DNA of 39,539 nucleotides from Virgibacillus sp. AGTR (GCF_016919725.2 NZ_JAJERH010000038.1:1-39539), one strand, 5' to 3'; counted from the first letter of the stretch, positions 1-9,366 are shown. Notes: generated by a model from the letters alone, not told the origin. Translations and numbers: made by a program.

Positions 1-40
1 GCGCAGTCATTGCACTGATTTTATACTTTCTTAACTTAGA
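1..40 (+). repeat. Tail of a repeat, truncated by the window edge
   Basis: Positions 2-40 are nearly identical to 1906-1943; both contain CATTGCACTGATTTTATAC followed by TTTCTTAACTTA. The second copy directly follows an R3-type repeat at about 1736-1870, so this fragment is probably the right-hand tail of another such repeat that lies mostly outside the window. Confidence 0.6.
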
Positions 41-43
41 AAC

Positions 44-84
44 AAAAACTGTCCATGAGATAAAATCGCCATGGACAGTTTTTT
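44..84 (-). terminator. Intrinsic terminator of gldA
   Basis: A perfect inverted repeat (AAAAACTGTCCATG and its complement) encloses a 12-nt loop. It lies 5 bp past the stop of the minus-strand glycerol dehydrogenase gene, and a T-tract follows on that strand. Confidence 0.8.
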
Positions 85-88
85 GATA

Positions 89-1192
89 TTACTTATTCAC
101 AAATTGTTTGCTTAACTGATCTACTGCAAGTATAGCTGAGGCAACATCACCAGCCTGAATACTTGGTGATAAGTTTTTCATCGTCTCTCCTTCTTGCGTA
201 GCTGCCTCGCCTACTTTTAGCAGCTCCTCATAAGAAACATCGTCTAAATGCATGTCTCGTAATGTAGTTGGAAGACCAAGTTCGCGATAAAATTGAATAT
301 ATTTTATCATTTCATCCTCGCTATGGAGCTCTAATAGCAACTGCACCAATGTACCATATGCAACCTTTTCGCCATGAGTAAGGTGGTGAATATCACCTTC
401 GAGTACGGTGAATCCATTATGAATGGCATGTGCTCCTGCTAAGCCACCACTTTCAAAACCTAATCCTGATAATAATGTATTAGCTTCCACTACAGCTTCT
501 ACATGATTCGTAACCAATCCTTTTTTTACTGCTTGATATGCAGCTATTCCATATGCAAATAATGTTTTTTCACACTCTTTAGCAATTGCCTTAGCTGCAA
601 TACTTGTTTTTCCGCCTGCCATCGTATCACCATTGCGCTTCAGTGTAGCTCGAGCCTCTACCCATGTAGCCATCGCATCAGCAATACCAGACGCAAATAA
701 TCTAGCTGGAGCTTTGGCGACAACTGCAGTATCAACAAGTACTAAGTCAGGGTTTTTATGATAAAACTTATAACTTTCAAACACTCCTTCATCACTATAT
801 ATCACAGATAATGCGCTCGTAGGTGCATCTGTTGAAGCAGTAGTTGGAACGATAACAACACGAGCATGCAATTCATTTGCTATCGCTTTAGCTGTATCCA
901 ATGTCTTCCCTCCGCCTACACCAACTACTACATCTACCTGATGATCCTTCCCTTCATTTACCACTCTTTTTATTTCACTTAATGAGGCCTCTCCATTAAA
1001 CGGAACATAATGATAGTCCAAATTTTCTTCCCTCATGCTTGCTTCAATTGTCTCTTTAGTTATGTCCCAAACCACATCATCAGAAAGAATAAGTGGCTTT
1101 TCTGCGATTGATTTCACATGTTTTCCAATAAGATGTAAGGCATCTTTTCCTTGAATATATTTACCAGGTGATACAAAAACAATATTTGACAT
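89..1192 (-). CDS. gldA: Glycerol dehydrogenase, zinc-dependent
   Basis: This 367-residue protein is an iron-containing-alcohol-dehydrogenase-fold enzyme of the GldA family. It oxidises glycerol to dihydroxyacetone with NAD+ in the cytoplasm. The dinucleotide-binding [12 protein letters not shown] motif is at residues 91-102. The three expected zinc ligands are present: Asp172 in [10 protein letters not shown], His255 in [10 protein letters not shown] and His273 in THGEKVAYG, one position off the Geobacillus numbering I remember. The ATG at 1192 is preferred over an in-frame GTG at 1201 because AAAGGG lies 8 nt before it. The gene is monocistronic, with a terminator just past its stop and no kinase or facilitator gene beside it. 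A related dehydrogenase specificity cannot be excluded by eye. Confidence 0.93.
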   Translation of the reverse strand: MSNIVFVSPGKYIQGKDALHLIGKHVKSIAEKPLILSDDVVWDITKETIEASMREENLDYHYVPFNGEASLSEIKRVVNEGKDHQVDVVVGVGGGKTLDTAKAIANELHARVVIVPTTASTDAPTSALSVIYSDEGVFESYKFYHKNPDLVLVDTAVVAKAPARLFASGIADAMATWVEARATLKRNGDTMAGGKTSIAAKAIAKECEKTLFAYGIAAYQAVKKGLVTNHVEAVVEANTLLSGLGFESGGLAGAHAIHNGFTVLEGDIHHLTHGEKVAYGTLVQLLLELHSEDEMIKYIQFYRELGLPTTLRDMHLDDVSYEELLKVGEAATQEGETMKNLSPSIQAGDVASAILAVDQLSKQFVNK

Positions 1193-1435
1193 TTTCTTCA
1201 CCCTTTCTAATTTTTACATCTATAGTATACCAATTCTACGAATTTTCATCCATATTTTGTGAAGTATTTCACATTATATTCATAATCAAAGATTTTCATT
1301 TACGCGCATTCAATTTTATGACACCTCCTTGAGACATACGAACCCTTTGTATTATGTCTGCTTATAACCATAAGAAAAACTGAGCAAAATTCGCTCATTC
1401 CTTATCACTAAATGCTCAGATTTACGCTTCCTCTA

Positions 1436-1670
1436 GTAGCTATTATGGAATAATAGCTACTGCTTGCTTGACCACCACTCCAGCTGCCCACTTCCCTTTC
1501 CGTGGGGTTTGTCCTTCAGCTAACTTTTTTAGCAAAACCCGCTCAAAAAAGTGGATCTTCAGGTCAAACATTTCCCACAGGAGTTGAAGTGGCCGCCCTT
1601 CGCTATTATCAGGCTCTACAACGCTAGCATGAAGTAACACAGCTGCTATTATACTCACGAATAGCGATTT
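1436..1670 (-). repeat. Diverged R3-type repeat, bounded by a palindrome
   Basis: On the minus strand this stretch shares an ordered series of blocks with the R3 repeats elsewhere: ACTCCTGTGGGA, GAAGATCCAC, AAGTTAGCTGA and GGAAAGGGAAGTGG. A perfect 11-bp inverted repeat (GTAGCTATTAT, spacer GGA) lies at 1436-1460. A 71-codon open frame runs through it (GTG at 1658 to 1443) without a ribosome binding site, and I regard that frame as incidental. The rest of 1193-1435 holds only a small hairpin (TGAGC/GCTCA, about 1379-1398) followed by a T-tract on the minus strand. Confidence 0.5.
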
Positions 1671-1735
1671 TCACTTTACCCATTGTAAAAAAAGTCAACC
1701 TATTTCTTATGACAAGAATTGTTGCACCTTCTCAT

Positions 1736-1943
1736 AGCGGAGACTAATTACGTAGACTCCTGCGGGATTAGCGCGAGCCGAAAATCCACTTTGCAACGTG
1801 TTCTTCTTTGCAAAGTTAGTTGAGGCCGTGCCCGCGGGAAGCGAAGTAATTAGTCGGAGCATTGCCAATATACATCAAACATTTCAAAATAACTACTTGG
1901 CTTAACGCAATCATTGCACTGATTTTATACTTTCTTAACTTAT
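1736..1943 (+). repeat. R3-type structured repeat, opposite orientation
   Basis: The core ACTCCTGCGGGATTAGCGCG ... GCCGTGCCCGCGGGAAGCG is the reverse-complement form of the R3 copies at 25.6, 36.1 and 39.3 kb. It folds on itself: GACTAATTAC pairs with GTAATTAGTC at the edges, and ACTTTGCAA pairs with TTGCAAAGT in the centre. The tail at 1906-1943 also occurs at the start of the window. Confidence 0.7.
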
Positions 1944-1981
1944 AAAAAAATCCCTAATCGCCAATTTTTAATGATTAGGGA
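1944..1981 (-). terminator. Intrinsic terminator
   Basis: A 9-bp stem, TCCCTAATC/GATTAGGGA, has an A-run at 1944-1950 that becomes the U-tract on the minus strand. It lies 12 bp past the stop of the gene at 1993-2664. Confidence 0.8.
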
Positions 1982-1992
1982 CTGATGATTAA

Positions 1993-2664
1993 TTATAAAT
2001 CTTCCTCAAAACGATAAACTAACTTGTAATTTTCCTCATTAAGTAGATCCGCCACATGTACACGTACTCCATGCCCGAACACAACCTCATCTTCTGTCAT
2101 AGCGACAATCATTGCTTTTGTTTCATTAGCAATATCAATATATATATCACCAACGACTGGCTTTAAGCTACCGTCACTTTCAGCAAGGTAGCTAATCGAT
2201 TCATCTTGAATTTGCTGTTCTTCTGGCACGAGGCTTTTATCATAATAAGCTATTTCTTGACTTGCATCAGCCTTACCTGGGACCATTACAACATATTCAC
2301 TATGCTTCACTCCATTATCTCTAGTGGTAACAACATTCCCGTCTTCCACACTATCTACTTTTTCAATAGCATTTAAGGAATAATGGTCAAGGAAATCTGG
2401 AGCTGGCTTAATAATTAGAATATAGTCCCCTGGTTCTGGCATCTTATTCTTATCAATCGTATACCTTTTCCCGTAAAAAATAAATGTATCATTATGTTGT
2501 GGTCTATAGAGTTCTATTTCGCTTGCTTTCGTTAGAATTTGCTGCATATCCTTTAGGCGATATAAATGAACCGATTTTTTAAACATCGGTTTTACCGAAT
2601 ATACTTTATGCAATTCATTCTTGTAAAAAACGAATTGGCCCTTCCTTACCTGAAAAAGCTTCAT
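1993..2664 (-). CDS. Conserved hypothetical protein, 223 residues
   Basis: I do not recognise this family. The start at 2664 is supported by GGAGGT eight bases upstream; an in-frame upstream ATG at 2718 has no such signal. The protein begins MKLFQVRKGQFVFY. It is rich in beta-strand-like stretches with many charged residues and has no signal peptide, membrane segment or recognisable catalytic motif. The alternation of short hydrophobic strands with turns (KGQFVFYKNELHKVYSVKP, then PEPGDYILIIKP, then VGDIYIDIANETKAMIV) suggests several small beta-barrel or SH3-like units; this is inference only. It is monocistronic, with its own terminator. Confidence 0.75.
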   Translation of the reverse strand: MKLFQVRKGQFVFYKNELHKVYSVKPMFKKSVHLYRLKDMQQILTKASEIELYRPQHNDTFIFYGKRYTIDKNKMPEPGDYILIIKPAPDFLDHYSLNAIEKVDSVEDGNVVTTRDNGVKHSEYVVMVPGKADASQEIAYYDKSLVPEEQQIQDESISYLAESDGSLKPVVGDIYIDIANETKAMIVAMTEDEVVFGHGVRVHVADLLNEENYKLVYRFEEDL

Positions 2665-2907
2665 TAGATTACCTCCTACCTTCATATTCCATTTGAGTAT
2701 AATATAACTGGAACTCATAAATAAAGTAAAACTTCATTCAAATAAATAAATCCTTTTATTCTGAATGATCATGCATGTAATCCATGTTTCTTGAGCTGTA
2801 ATAAACTCCTATTCTGTTGAGCAAGTACTTGTACAGATAATGTCAGTCTAAATTTATTTTCCCTTAAACCTCAACACTTTAAACATTGAATTCCTAAATA
2901 ATAGTAT

Positions 2908-3960
2908 TTATCGAACATTTTCTTCCATATGAACAAATGGCAAGTCCGTATCAACCATTCCAATTACTCGTTTCATGGCTATATTCTCCCCTTTTAACCA
3001 TCGTTTAAAGTCAAAGATTTCTGGCTTTCGATCTCCACCTAAAGCAAACCACACCTTTAATTCTTTAGGAAAATAACCAGAGGTATGAATGGTTCCCGAC
3101 CAGTTTTTATATTTAGTAGAGAATACACCTCTTGTTGAATTATTCATCATTTCAAATGCTTGATAAGCATTATTTAATGACCCCTTTTGCTCATCTATTG
3201 CCCGCTTCCTTCGATAGGAATCATCCAAATGGTAACGGTTTTCAGCTGTTAATGTTTCAAAATGATTGGTACATACATGTGACTGACGTACCTTAACAGC
3301 TCGCGGTGATGCTTCTACTACAATAGAATCCCCGCTCCTATCTAACAATACATAACTAAATGAGTGCCGATGAGGAATATCTTTCAATAAATGTATTGCC
3401 TCTTCTGTATTTCTACAGCTTTCCAAAATTATTCTTCCGATCATATTACAAATAAAGCCATCACCCGGCTTTCGACGATGAATGAAATTATAGCCCAATG
3501 CAAGACCATGTTCGTTCATACCATCCATTCTGCCAGTAATGCGCTGTGACGGTCCAATGGTCGCGAAACCTTGATCATTTGGTTGAAAAATGGTATAGCG
3601 CCCTTCATAAGTTTTCGGATGATAGTCATAATTACGTATCATATAATTGGACCCTGTAAAAATAGAACAACCACTTTTGGTATACGCTAAACGATAGCCA
3701 CCGAACTCTTGAAGTACATCATTGATATCCCACTTTAACGCATGCATGAGTCCTTGAAGTTCTTCCCATATTCCTGGAGCAAACGTCGTGATAGCCGCCT
3801 TTGCCTCACTTTCATTAATAGTGAAACGCGGTCTTCTAATTCCCCATTGCTTCTTTCTGTTTTCAAGAATAAATGAATTTCTTAACCATTCACCCTGCCT
3901 AATCCCATATTCATAATGACTACCACGAAATTGAATAACATCACTATAAATTTGTTTCAT
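2908..3960 (-). CDS. C45-family (acyl-CoA:6-APA acyltransferase-like) Ntn hydrolase
   Basis: This 350-residue cytoplasmic protein is of the penicillin acyltransferase/choloylglycine hydrolase superfamily. These N-terminal-nucleophile amidohydrolases self-cleave to expose a cysteine. The likely nucleophile is Cys98 in TKSGCSIF, counted from the 3960 start, followed by the characteristic MIRNYDY loop. Further family features are the GRMDGMNEHGLALGYNF segment and the VVEASP strand. The ATG at 3960 has AAAGGGGGGAG just upstream; an ATG six codons earlier, at 3978, also has a GGGGG stretch, so the start is not fully settled. The substrate cannot be read from sequence; amide or acyl-peptide hydrolysis is inferred from the family. 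It is monocistronic. Confidence 0.82.
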   Translation of the reverse strand: MKQIYSDVIQFRGSHYEYGIRQGEWLRNSFILENRKKQWGIRRPRFTINESEAKAAITTFAPGIWEELQGLMHALKWDINDVLQEFGGYRLAYTKSGCSIFTGSNYMIRNYDYHPKTYEGRYTIFQPNDQGFATIGPSQRITGRMDGMNEHGLALGYNFIHRRKPGDGFICNMIGRIILESCRNTEEAIHLLKDIPHRHSFSYVLLDRSGDSIVVEASPRAVKVRQSHVCTNHFETLTAENRYHLDDSYRRKRAIDEQKGSLNNAYQAFEMMNNSTRGVFSTKYKNWSGTIHTSGYFPKELKVWFALGGDRKPEIFDFKRWLKGENIAMKRVIGMVDTDLPFVHMEENVR

Positions 3961-4188
3961 CCGCTCCCCCCTTTGCATTCGTATCCCCCTATTTTAATGA
4001 ATTTATATTTATTTGAAAATAAATGTGCCTAAACTGAAACTTTTTATTCATTTTCAACGTATACATTCATAAAGGTAATAATCACATCATTACTTGTAGG
4101 GTTCACATATTGTTTTTGTGTATATAAAGCTACTATTTTTTCCGGACTCTCAAAGTTCCCTCTTGTAAAGAAGATAGGAGATGAAAGC

Positions 4189-5907
4189 ATGACAGGAATA
4201 TTAACAACAACGATTCTATCCTTTATCCTGTATTTTGTTATTGCTGGATATTTTGTACTTAAAAACAAGAAATATCGAGGAACAACTTTTAAGGCAGTTG
4301 CTATTATATTTGCGACTTTATTTATCATAGGGGCTATAATCGTCTATATTTTTATGCCACCTATTACGATTCCAAATATGACGATTGCCAATATCATCAT
4401 TGGAGTAGCTGGTATGACTGGTTTGTATATGCTTACGTCAAGCCAGCCTTTTAGCAAATCAAGTCAACAGTTTGATGTGATCACAGGGGCCATCATTGTA
4501 TTTACTGTTATAGCTATTCCTGGATTTTTTGTATTAGGAATATTCACCTTAGATGATACGTATGAATCCATTGCTAAAGAAGAAGTAGCTGAAGCCAAAC
4601 CTTTAGATAAAGATGCTACACCAATTGTTGTTTCGCCTGAGTTTGCTCGAAATAAAGTACAGAAGGCGATGAGTGTAGTACCAAACACACAATATTATGA
4701 CTTAGGTAAGTTGCAGGTGCAAAAAATTAAAGATGACATTGTGTTCGTTGCACCGGTAGAGTTCACTGATTTCTGGAGGTACTTTAGAGGCAAAGAGACA
4801 GAAGGTTATTTCACTATCTCTGCTACTGATGTTAATGCCCAGCCAAAATTTATTAAAAATAATATGAAGTATACAAATTCGAGCTACTTTCATCATAACA
4901 TTGATCGTACCATTTATAATGCGCATCCAGATTATATTCGAAGTGGTGAGGCACAAATTGAAGTAGACGAAAATGGAAAGCCTTGGTATGTTCAAACGCT
5001 CTTTAAACCAATCGGACTAACGAACAAGCCAGATATGGAAAAATTACATGTTGCCGTAGTCGATCCTGTTACAGGTGATGTTAAACTATATTATGCTGCT
5101 GATGCACCTGAATTTATTGATGGATCCATTAGTTCAGAAATGGCCTCAAATGAGAATGAATATTTCGGGAAATATATTCATGGGTGGCTGAACTCCCTTT
5201 TTGGCAAAAAGGATGTAAAGATTCCGAATGAATCTGGTACGGAATCAAGCGTTACACCAATTTTTGATGAGAATGGAGAGATGCATTATTTTACTGATAT
5301 GTCTTCCCCAAAAGAGAATATTGACTCCGCACTTGGTTACACCTTAATTAATGCAAGAACAGGTGAACTAACATATTATAACGGGGAAAAGAATAACGGC
5401 ATAATGGATAGTAAGGGTGCAAAGGAAATTGTAAATAAAGAGTTCCCTGAAAAGAAATGGACTGGTTCCATGCCAATTCTTTACAACATTGATGGGAATC
5501 CAACATGGGTTGTAAATGTCCTTGATCCAAACGGATTATTTAAACATTATGCATATATTAAAGCGTCTGATTCCGATTTTGTTGTTTTTGGTGATACTGC
5601 CAGAAGTACACTTGAGGCTTATCGTTTAGCTTTGGCGCAAGATCCTAGTAATGTGGAATCAACTGGAGAAGCAGCATTAGAAAAGAGAAATGGTATTGTT
5701 GAACGGGTTGTTGTAACAACGCAAGATAAAAAACAAATTGTTCAATTCTTACTTAAAGATGATGCGACTATTTATACCGTAAATTCTGGAAAAGCACCAA
5801 GATCCATTTTCTTGCAAATAGGCGATAAAGTTCAATTAGAAGCAAATATGCGTGACAATCAAACCGGAATAGTAGAAACAATCTCCATTGAGGGACTAAC
5901 AGAATAA
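4189..5907 (+). CDS. Conserved membrane protein with large C-terminal extracytoplasmic region
   Basis: This 572-residue protein has four N-terminal hydrophobic segments (about residues 4-24, 36-56, 64-84 and 97-121) followed by roughly 445 residues that look soluble. The soluble part contains recurring units of the type VDPVTGDVKLYY and INARTGELTYYNGE, followed by helical stretches such as SKGAKEIVNKEFPEKKW, which resemble PepSY-like modules. It ends in a beta-rich segment (about 510-572) that may be an OB-like barrel. TAGGAG at 4175-4180 precedes the ATG by 8 nt. Similar large membrane proteins occur in Bacillaceae, but I know no assigned role. It is transcribed alone and converges on the next gene through a shared terminator. 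Confidence 0.75.
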   Translation: MTGILTTTILSFILYFVIAGYFVLKNKKYRGTTFKAVAIIFATLFIIGAIIVYIFMPPITIPNMTIANIIIGVAGMTGLYMLTSSQPFSKSSQQFDVITGAIIVFTVIAIPGFFVLGIFTLDDTYESIAKEEVAEAKPLDKDATPIVVSPEFARNKVQKAMSVVPNTQYYDLGKLQVQKIKDDIVFVAPVEFTDFWRYFRGKETEGYFTISATDVNAQPKFIKNNMKYTNSSYFHHNIDRTIYNAHPDYIRSGEAQIEVDENGKPWYVQTLFKPIGLTNKPDMEKLHVAVVDPVTGDVKLYYAADAPEFIDGSISSEMASNENEYFGKYIHGWLNSLFGKKDVKIPNESGTESSVTPIFDENGEMHYFTDMSSPKENIDSALGYTLINARTGELTYYNGEKNNGIMDSKGAKEIVNKEFPEKKWTGSMPILYNIDGNPTWVVNVLDPNGLFKHYAYIKASDSDFVVFGDTARSTLEAYRLALAQDPSNVESTGEAALEKRNGIVERVVVTTQDKKQIVQFLLKDDATIYTVNSGKAPRSIFLQIGDKVQLEANMRDNQTGIVETISIEGLTE

Positions 5908-5913
5908 AAGGAA

Positions 5914-5950
5914 AAACAGGCTAGGAGGATTTACTCCTTAGCCTGTTTTT
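5914..5950. terminator. Bidirectional terminator between convergent genes
   Basis: AAACAGGCTAGGAG pairs with CTCCTTAGCCTGTTT with one bulged base, and A and T tracts flank it on both sides. It serves the plus-strand gene ending at 5907. It also overlaps the last codons of the minus-strand gene ending at 5938. Confidence 0.8.
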
Positions 5951-6513
5951 TTAGGTCCATGATTTTTTAACCACCAGAACAATTTGGTTAGCCAAAAAGC
6001 AAGATACGAAATAGCAACATCCAATAAGAATATATAGGTTAACTTCATTCCTCCATGCAAAATTAACATATCCAAAGCAATAAAAATAGAGGCTAATCCA
6101 TATCCAAATCCAGCAGAAAGCACGATAGCATATAAATAAAAATTTTTCCCTTTATTCGTACAATATTGGTAGAGCAACATAAATCCAATCGGCAGCACAA
6201 CTGTTGTCACTGTAAGACTTGTTGGAAATAAGTAGGAAATACTATGTGGTGTAATAAGATAATTATACATCGATAATACATTATCAAGATTAGACCACAT
6301 GACATGTATGGCAAAACCATAAAAACCGATTTCAAATACTCTCCCTCGATCCAAGAAAAAGTATAAAAGAACGAAAGGAATGATTACACTCACAATATTG
6401 AACCAAAAATACCATGTATCTGGACCAGAAGTTTGATGCCAATACTCTTCCTGTAGAATGCCAAGTCTTTCTTTTAATTCATAAATTTGATAATATAGTT
6501 CATCTACACTCAT
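5938..6513 (-). CDS. Multi-pass membrane protein, CBO0543-like
   Basis: This 191-residue protein has a short amphipathic N-terminus (about 25 residues) and five hydrophobic segments at about 36-54, 62-78, 98-118, 127-147 and 155-178. The layout and the VLPIGFMLLYQY segment resemble small membrane proteins of Bacillaceae and clostridia annotated as CBO0543 family; this assignment is from memory and tentative. AGGTGG lies about 9 nt before the ATG. No function is known. The terminator at 5914-5950 overlaps the end of the reading frame. Confidence 0.65.
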   Translation of the reverse strand: MSVDELYYQIYELKERLGILQEEYWHQTSGPDTWYFWFNIVSVIIPFVLLYFFLDRGRVFEIGFYGFAIHVMWSNLDNVLSMYNYLITPHSISYLFPTSLTVTTVVLPIGFMLLYQYCTNKGKNFYLYAIVLSAGFGYGLASIFIALDMLILHGGMKLTYIFLLDVAISYLAFWLTKLFWWLKNHGPKKTG

Positions 6514-6642
6514 ACGCTTTAACCACCTGAATAAACGATCGTTGAGGTTAGTTTAAGCTTATCTTCGTAATTCTATACAGATAAACAATTAAGCGCTTTT
6601 ATCCAATACAAAACGCTGTTTTCATGTATGGATTTACAATAA

Positions 6643-6845
6643 AGAACAAGAGCGCAAGCGCCCGATTAGAAACGATGATTGGCGAGTCAACGGTGATAAA
6701 GGAATCACAGTGAGATTGCGAGCCGATGTTGACTTAGATTAGGGCGATTCGTGAAGTCGCATCGTTTCTGGGCGCTAGAGCTGGGCGCAGCTCAACACGC
6801 CCCTATTTATCCACATGGGCATATTTTATAATTTTCCTAGACAAC
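6643..6845 (+). repeat. R2 structured repeat, copy 1
   Basis: This roughly 200-bp unit begins AGAACAAGAGCGCAAGCG and ends CCTAGACAAC. AGCGCCC pairs with GGGCGCT, AGAAACGATG with CATCGTTTCT, and AGTCAAC with GTTGACT, giving a branched fold. The copies at 11489-11687 and 14306-14510 share its order of blocks. Its right end runs straight into the A-run of the yfmR terminator. Confidence 0.8.
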
Positions 6846-6895
6846 AAAAAACACCCCTAGCAATTAGATATTTGGTCTAACTTTAGGGATGCACC
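6846..6895 (-). terminator. Probable terminator of yfmR
   Basis: An imperfect hairpin (CCCTAGCAATTAGA against the complement of TCTAACTTTAGGG) is preceded by an A-run, which becomes the U-tract on the minus strand. It lies just past the yfmR stop at 6912. Confidence 0.6.
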
Positions 6896-6911
6896 TCATT
6901 GCAGGTAGGTT

Positions 6912-8780
6912 CTATTCACCAATTAATAATGATAACTCTTCCCAACGTTCCATCTTTGCCTCTAATTTGGCTTCTATCTCTTGCTGTTCGTTAAATAATA
7001 CTTGGACTCTTTCTGAATCACTTCCAGCATTTACAATGTTATCCTGGATCTTTTCCAGTTCTTCTTCCAATGCTGTAATAACATCTTCAATTTCATTCCA
7101 TTCTTTTTGCTCATTATAGGAAAGTTTTTTCCTCTGTTTCTTCGGCTTTACTTTTTCTGTTTTTTCAACAGGCTTTTGGGTCATCGGTATTTCCTTCTGT
7201 TTCTCTAGATAGTCCGTGTAGTTTCCATAGTAAGGTATTATACGATTATTTTCCGTAAAAACTAATAAACGGTCAATCACTCGATCTAAAAAGTATCGAT
7301 CATGTGAAACTGTTATAACGACGCCAGGAAATTGATCGAGATACTCTTCTAATACACTTAATGTTTGCGTATCTAAATCATTGGTAGGCTCATCTAAAAA
7401 TAAAACATTTGGTTCTTCCATTAATATTTTCAATAAATAGAGACGACGTTTTTCTCCACCTGATAGCTTCCGAATATACGTCCACTGTTGTGTTCGAGAA
7501 AATAAAAAATGTTCGAGCATTTGCTCAGCTGTAATAATCGCCCCGTCTTTTGTGTGGATAACTTCAGCTACTTCTTTTATATAATCAATGATTCTCATTT
7601 CACCGTTAAGCTCTTCATCACCCTGTGTATAATAGCCGATTTTCACTGTTTCACCAATAATAACTTCTCCATTATCTGGTGTAATACGCTGTGCCATTAA
7701 GTCGAGCAACGTCGTTTTCCCAGACCCATTTGGACCTACAATACCTAATCTGTCTCCAGGAACAATTAATTGATTCAATTTGGTTACGATTTGTTTATTG
7801 GCAAAGGACTTATCTACTTCCTTCAGCTCTATTACTTTTTTCCCTAATCGGACAGATCCTACGGGTACATCAATGGCTTGCTCATTCGTGTCAAATGTTT
7901 TTTCCTTCATCTCATGAACACGATCAATTCTTGCTTTTTGCTTTGTCGAACGAGCTTTAGCTCCACGCTTTAACCACGCTAACTCCCTGCGTAGCGTATT
8001 TTTATGCTTCATCTCATTACTTCTCTCCAGCGCTTCACGCTCTGCCTTTTTTTCTAAAAAAATCTCATAATTCCCTTCATACGAATAAAGCTTTCCTTTG
8101 TCTAATTCGAAAATTCGATTCGTCACACGATTTAAAAAGTATCGATCGTGTGTAACTACTAATAGGGAGCCACGATATGATTGTAAATACCTCTCAAGCC
8201 ACTCAATCGTCTCATTATCCAAATGGTTCGTCGGCTCATCTAAAATGAGGAGATCAGCAGGCTGAATTAAGGCTTTGGCAATAGCCACTCGCTTTTTTTG
8301 TCCCCCAGATAACGCATTTATTTTTCTATTAAATTCTGTAATGCCTAGCTTCGTTAGGACCGTTTTGGCTGCTGTATTTGCTTCCCACGCACTTGCCTCA
8401 TCCATCTTCTGCTGCATCACAAGCAAATTTGATTGCGCTTTTTCACTTGTTGGATCACGTTGTAAATCCAGCAATGCTCGCTCATAATCGCGCATCACAC
8501 GCATAATTAACGAATTACCATAATAAATCTGCTCCATCACTGTCAAATCCCCATCTAAATCTGGATCTTGGGCTAAGTATTCAATTTGATAATCTTTTGC
8601 GTGCTGAATCGTACCCTGTTCTGGTGACTCAAGTTTTGCGATTGTTTTAAGGAATGTAGACTTCCCGGTACCATTTACTCCAATTAACCCTATTCGTTCA
8701 TGCGCAGCAATGATACAGGAAACAGATTGAAATAATATTTTATCACCAAATGATTTCGTTATATTTTCAACGGTTAGCAT
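6912..8780 (-). CDS. yfmR: ABC-F ATPase, Uup/YfmR type
   Basis: This 622-residue protein carries two ABC ATPase domains and no membrane segments, the mark of the ribosome-associated ABC-F proteins. In domain 1, Walker A is at 34-42 (GVNGTGKST), the signature LSGGQ is at 157-161 and Walker B is at about 177-182, followed by EPTNHLD. Domain 2 repeats these motifs (GIVGPNGSGKTT, KLSGGEKRR, LFLDEPTNDLD). The interdomain linker with WLKRGAKARSTKQKARI is typical of the Uup/YfmR branch, as is the charged C-terminal coiled coil at about 540-622. Uup/YfmR proteins act on stalled or non-canonical ribosomes; YfmR has been linked to polyproline stalling alongside EF-P. GAAGG lies before the ATG. A small membrane-protein gene 13 bp upstream may share the transcript. 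Confidence 0.92.
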   Translation of the reverse strand: MLTVENITKSFGDKILFQSVSCIIAAHERIGLIGVNGTGKSTFLKTIAKLESPEQGTIQHAKDYQIEYLAQDPDLDGDLTVMEQIYYGNSLIMRVMRDYERALLDLQRDPTSEKAQSNLLVMQQKMDEASAWEANTAAKTVLTKLGITEFNRKINALSGGQKKRVAIAKALIQPADLLILDEPTNHLDNETIEWLERYLQSYRGSLLVVTHDRYFLNRVTNRIFELDKGKLYSYEGNYEIFLEKKAEREALERSNEMKHKNTLRRELAWLKRGAKARSTKQKARIDRVHEMKEKTFDTNEQAIDVPVGSVRLGKKVIELKEVDKSFANKQIVTKLNQLIVPGDRLGIVGPNGSGKTTLLDLMAQRITPDNGEVIIGETVKIGYYTQGDEELNGEMRIIDYIKEVAEVIHTKDGAIITAEQMLEHFLFSRTQQWTYIRKLSGGEKRRLYLLKILMEEPNVLFLDEPTNDLDTQTLSVLEEYLDQFPGVVITVSHDRYFLDRVIDRLLVFTENNRIIPYYGNYTDYLEKQKEIPMTQKPVEKTEKVKPKKQRKKLSYNEQKEWNEIEDVITALEEELEKIQDNIVNAGSDSERVQVLFNEQQEIEAKLEAKMERWEELSLLIGE

Positions 8781-8793
8781 TCTCGATCATCCT

Positions 8794-9009
8794 TCAACTC
8801 TTTCGATTCTTTAACCATGTTTTAATAATAATAACAATTAACAATAGCATCCAAGAAGTTACAAGGTAGAAAATAACTTTACTTGGCTCAGCCATCTCTG
8901 AAAAGAAAAAAGCCATTCCCGTCCATACAACAGCAATGATTACTAATTGTCCTAATAATAGCTTAATAATAATCTCCCCCATATCTGTGAACACAAGATC
9001 TTTTATCAT
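8794..9009 (-). CDS. Small two-segment membrane protein upstream of yfmR
   Basis: This is a 71-residue protein with two hydrophobic segments (about 14-34 and 44-63) and a basic C-terminus (TWLKNRKS). No family is recognised. It sits 13 bp upstream of yfmR on the same strand, so co-transcription is likely. The start is uncertain: no ribosome binding site precedes the ATG at 9009, and an R1 repeat begins only about 18 bp further upstream and may have displaced the original leader. A start at residue 10 is equally unsupported. Confidence 0.55.
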   Translation of the reverse strand: MIKDLVFTDMGEIIIKLLLGQLVIIAVVWTGMAFFFSEMAEPSKVIFYLVTSWMLLLIVIIIKTWLKNRKS

Positions 9010-9026
9010 TCATATTTTTTATATAT

Positions 9027-9366
9027 AAAGTGAAACTTCCATCCGTGGGGGGTTTTGTTTTTCCCCACGGATGGTTAGGTGAACCGATCGGACATTTACT
9101 GGCAGTTGTTCCACACTTACCCATATTGGGTTCACTTTATTGCTTAAAGTGCGGATCTTACTGCCAGTTATATGCGGGATAAAGTGAAACTTCCATCCGT
9201 GGGGGGTTTTGTTTTTCCCCACGGATGGTTAGTACCACAAGGGTATGACCTAAAGGCCCTTAAACCGATCGGACATTTATTGAAAGTTGTTCCACACTTA
9301 CCCATATTGGGTTCACTTCATTGCTTAAAGTGCGGATCTTACTGCCAGTTATATGCGGGATAAATT
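9027..9366 (+). repeat. R1 structured repeat, two tandem copies
   Basis: Copy one (about 9027-9180) and copy two (about 9180-9366) each begin AAAGTGAAACTTCCATCCG and end TTATATGCGGGATAAA. Each has a perfect 12-bp hairpin, CCATCCGTGGGG/CCCCACGGATGG. In copy one a distal pair, ACTGGCAGT/ACTGCCAGT, encloses a CACTTT/AAAGTG stem. In copy two the left distal arm is degenerate (ATTGAAAGT), and the copy carries an extra central block containing GTATGACCTAAAGGCCC that is shared with the copies at 14.5 and 36.5 kb. Confidence 0.85.

Noticed and set aside
1443-1658. A 71-codon minus-strand open frame that could be a small protein or transposase fragment
   Set aside because: It has a GTG start without a ribosome binding site, and its DNA follows the R3 repeat block order (ACTCCTGTGGGA, GAAGATCCAC, AAGTTAGCTGA). 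The frame is best explained as translation of a repeat.
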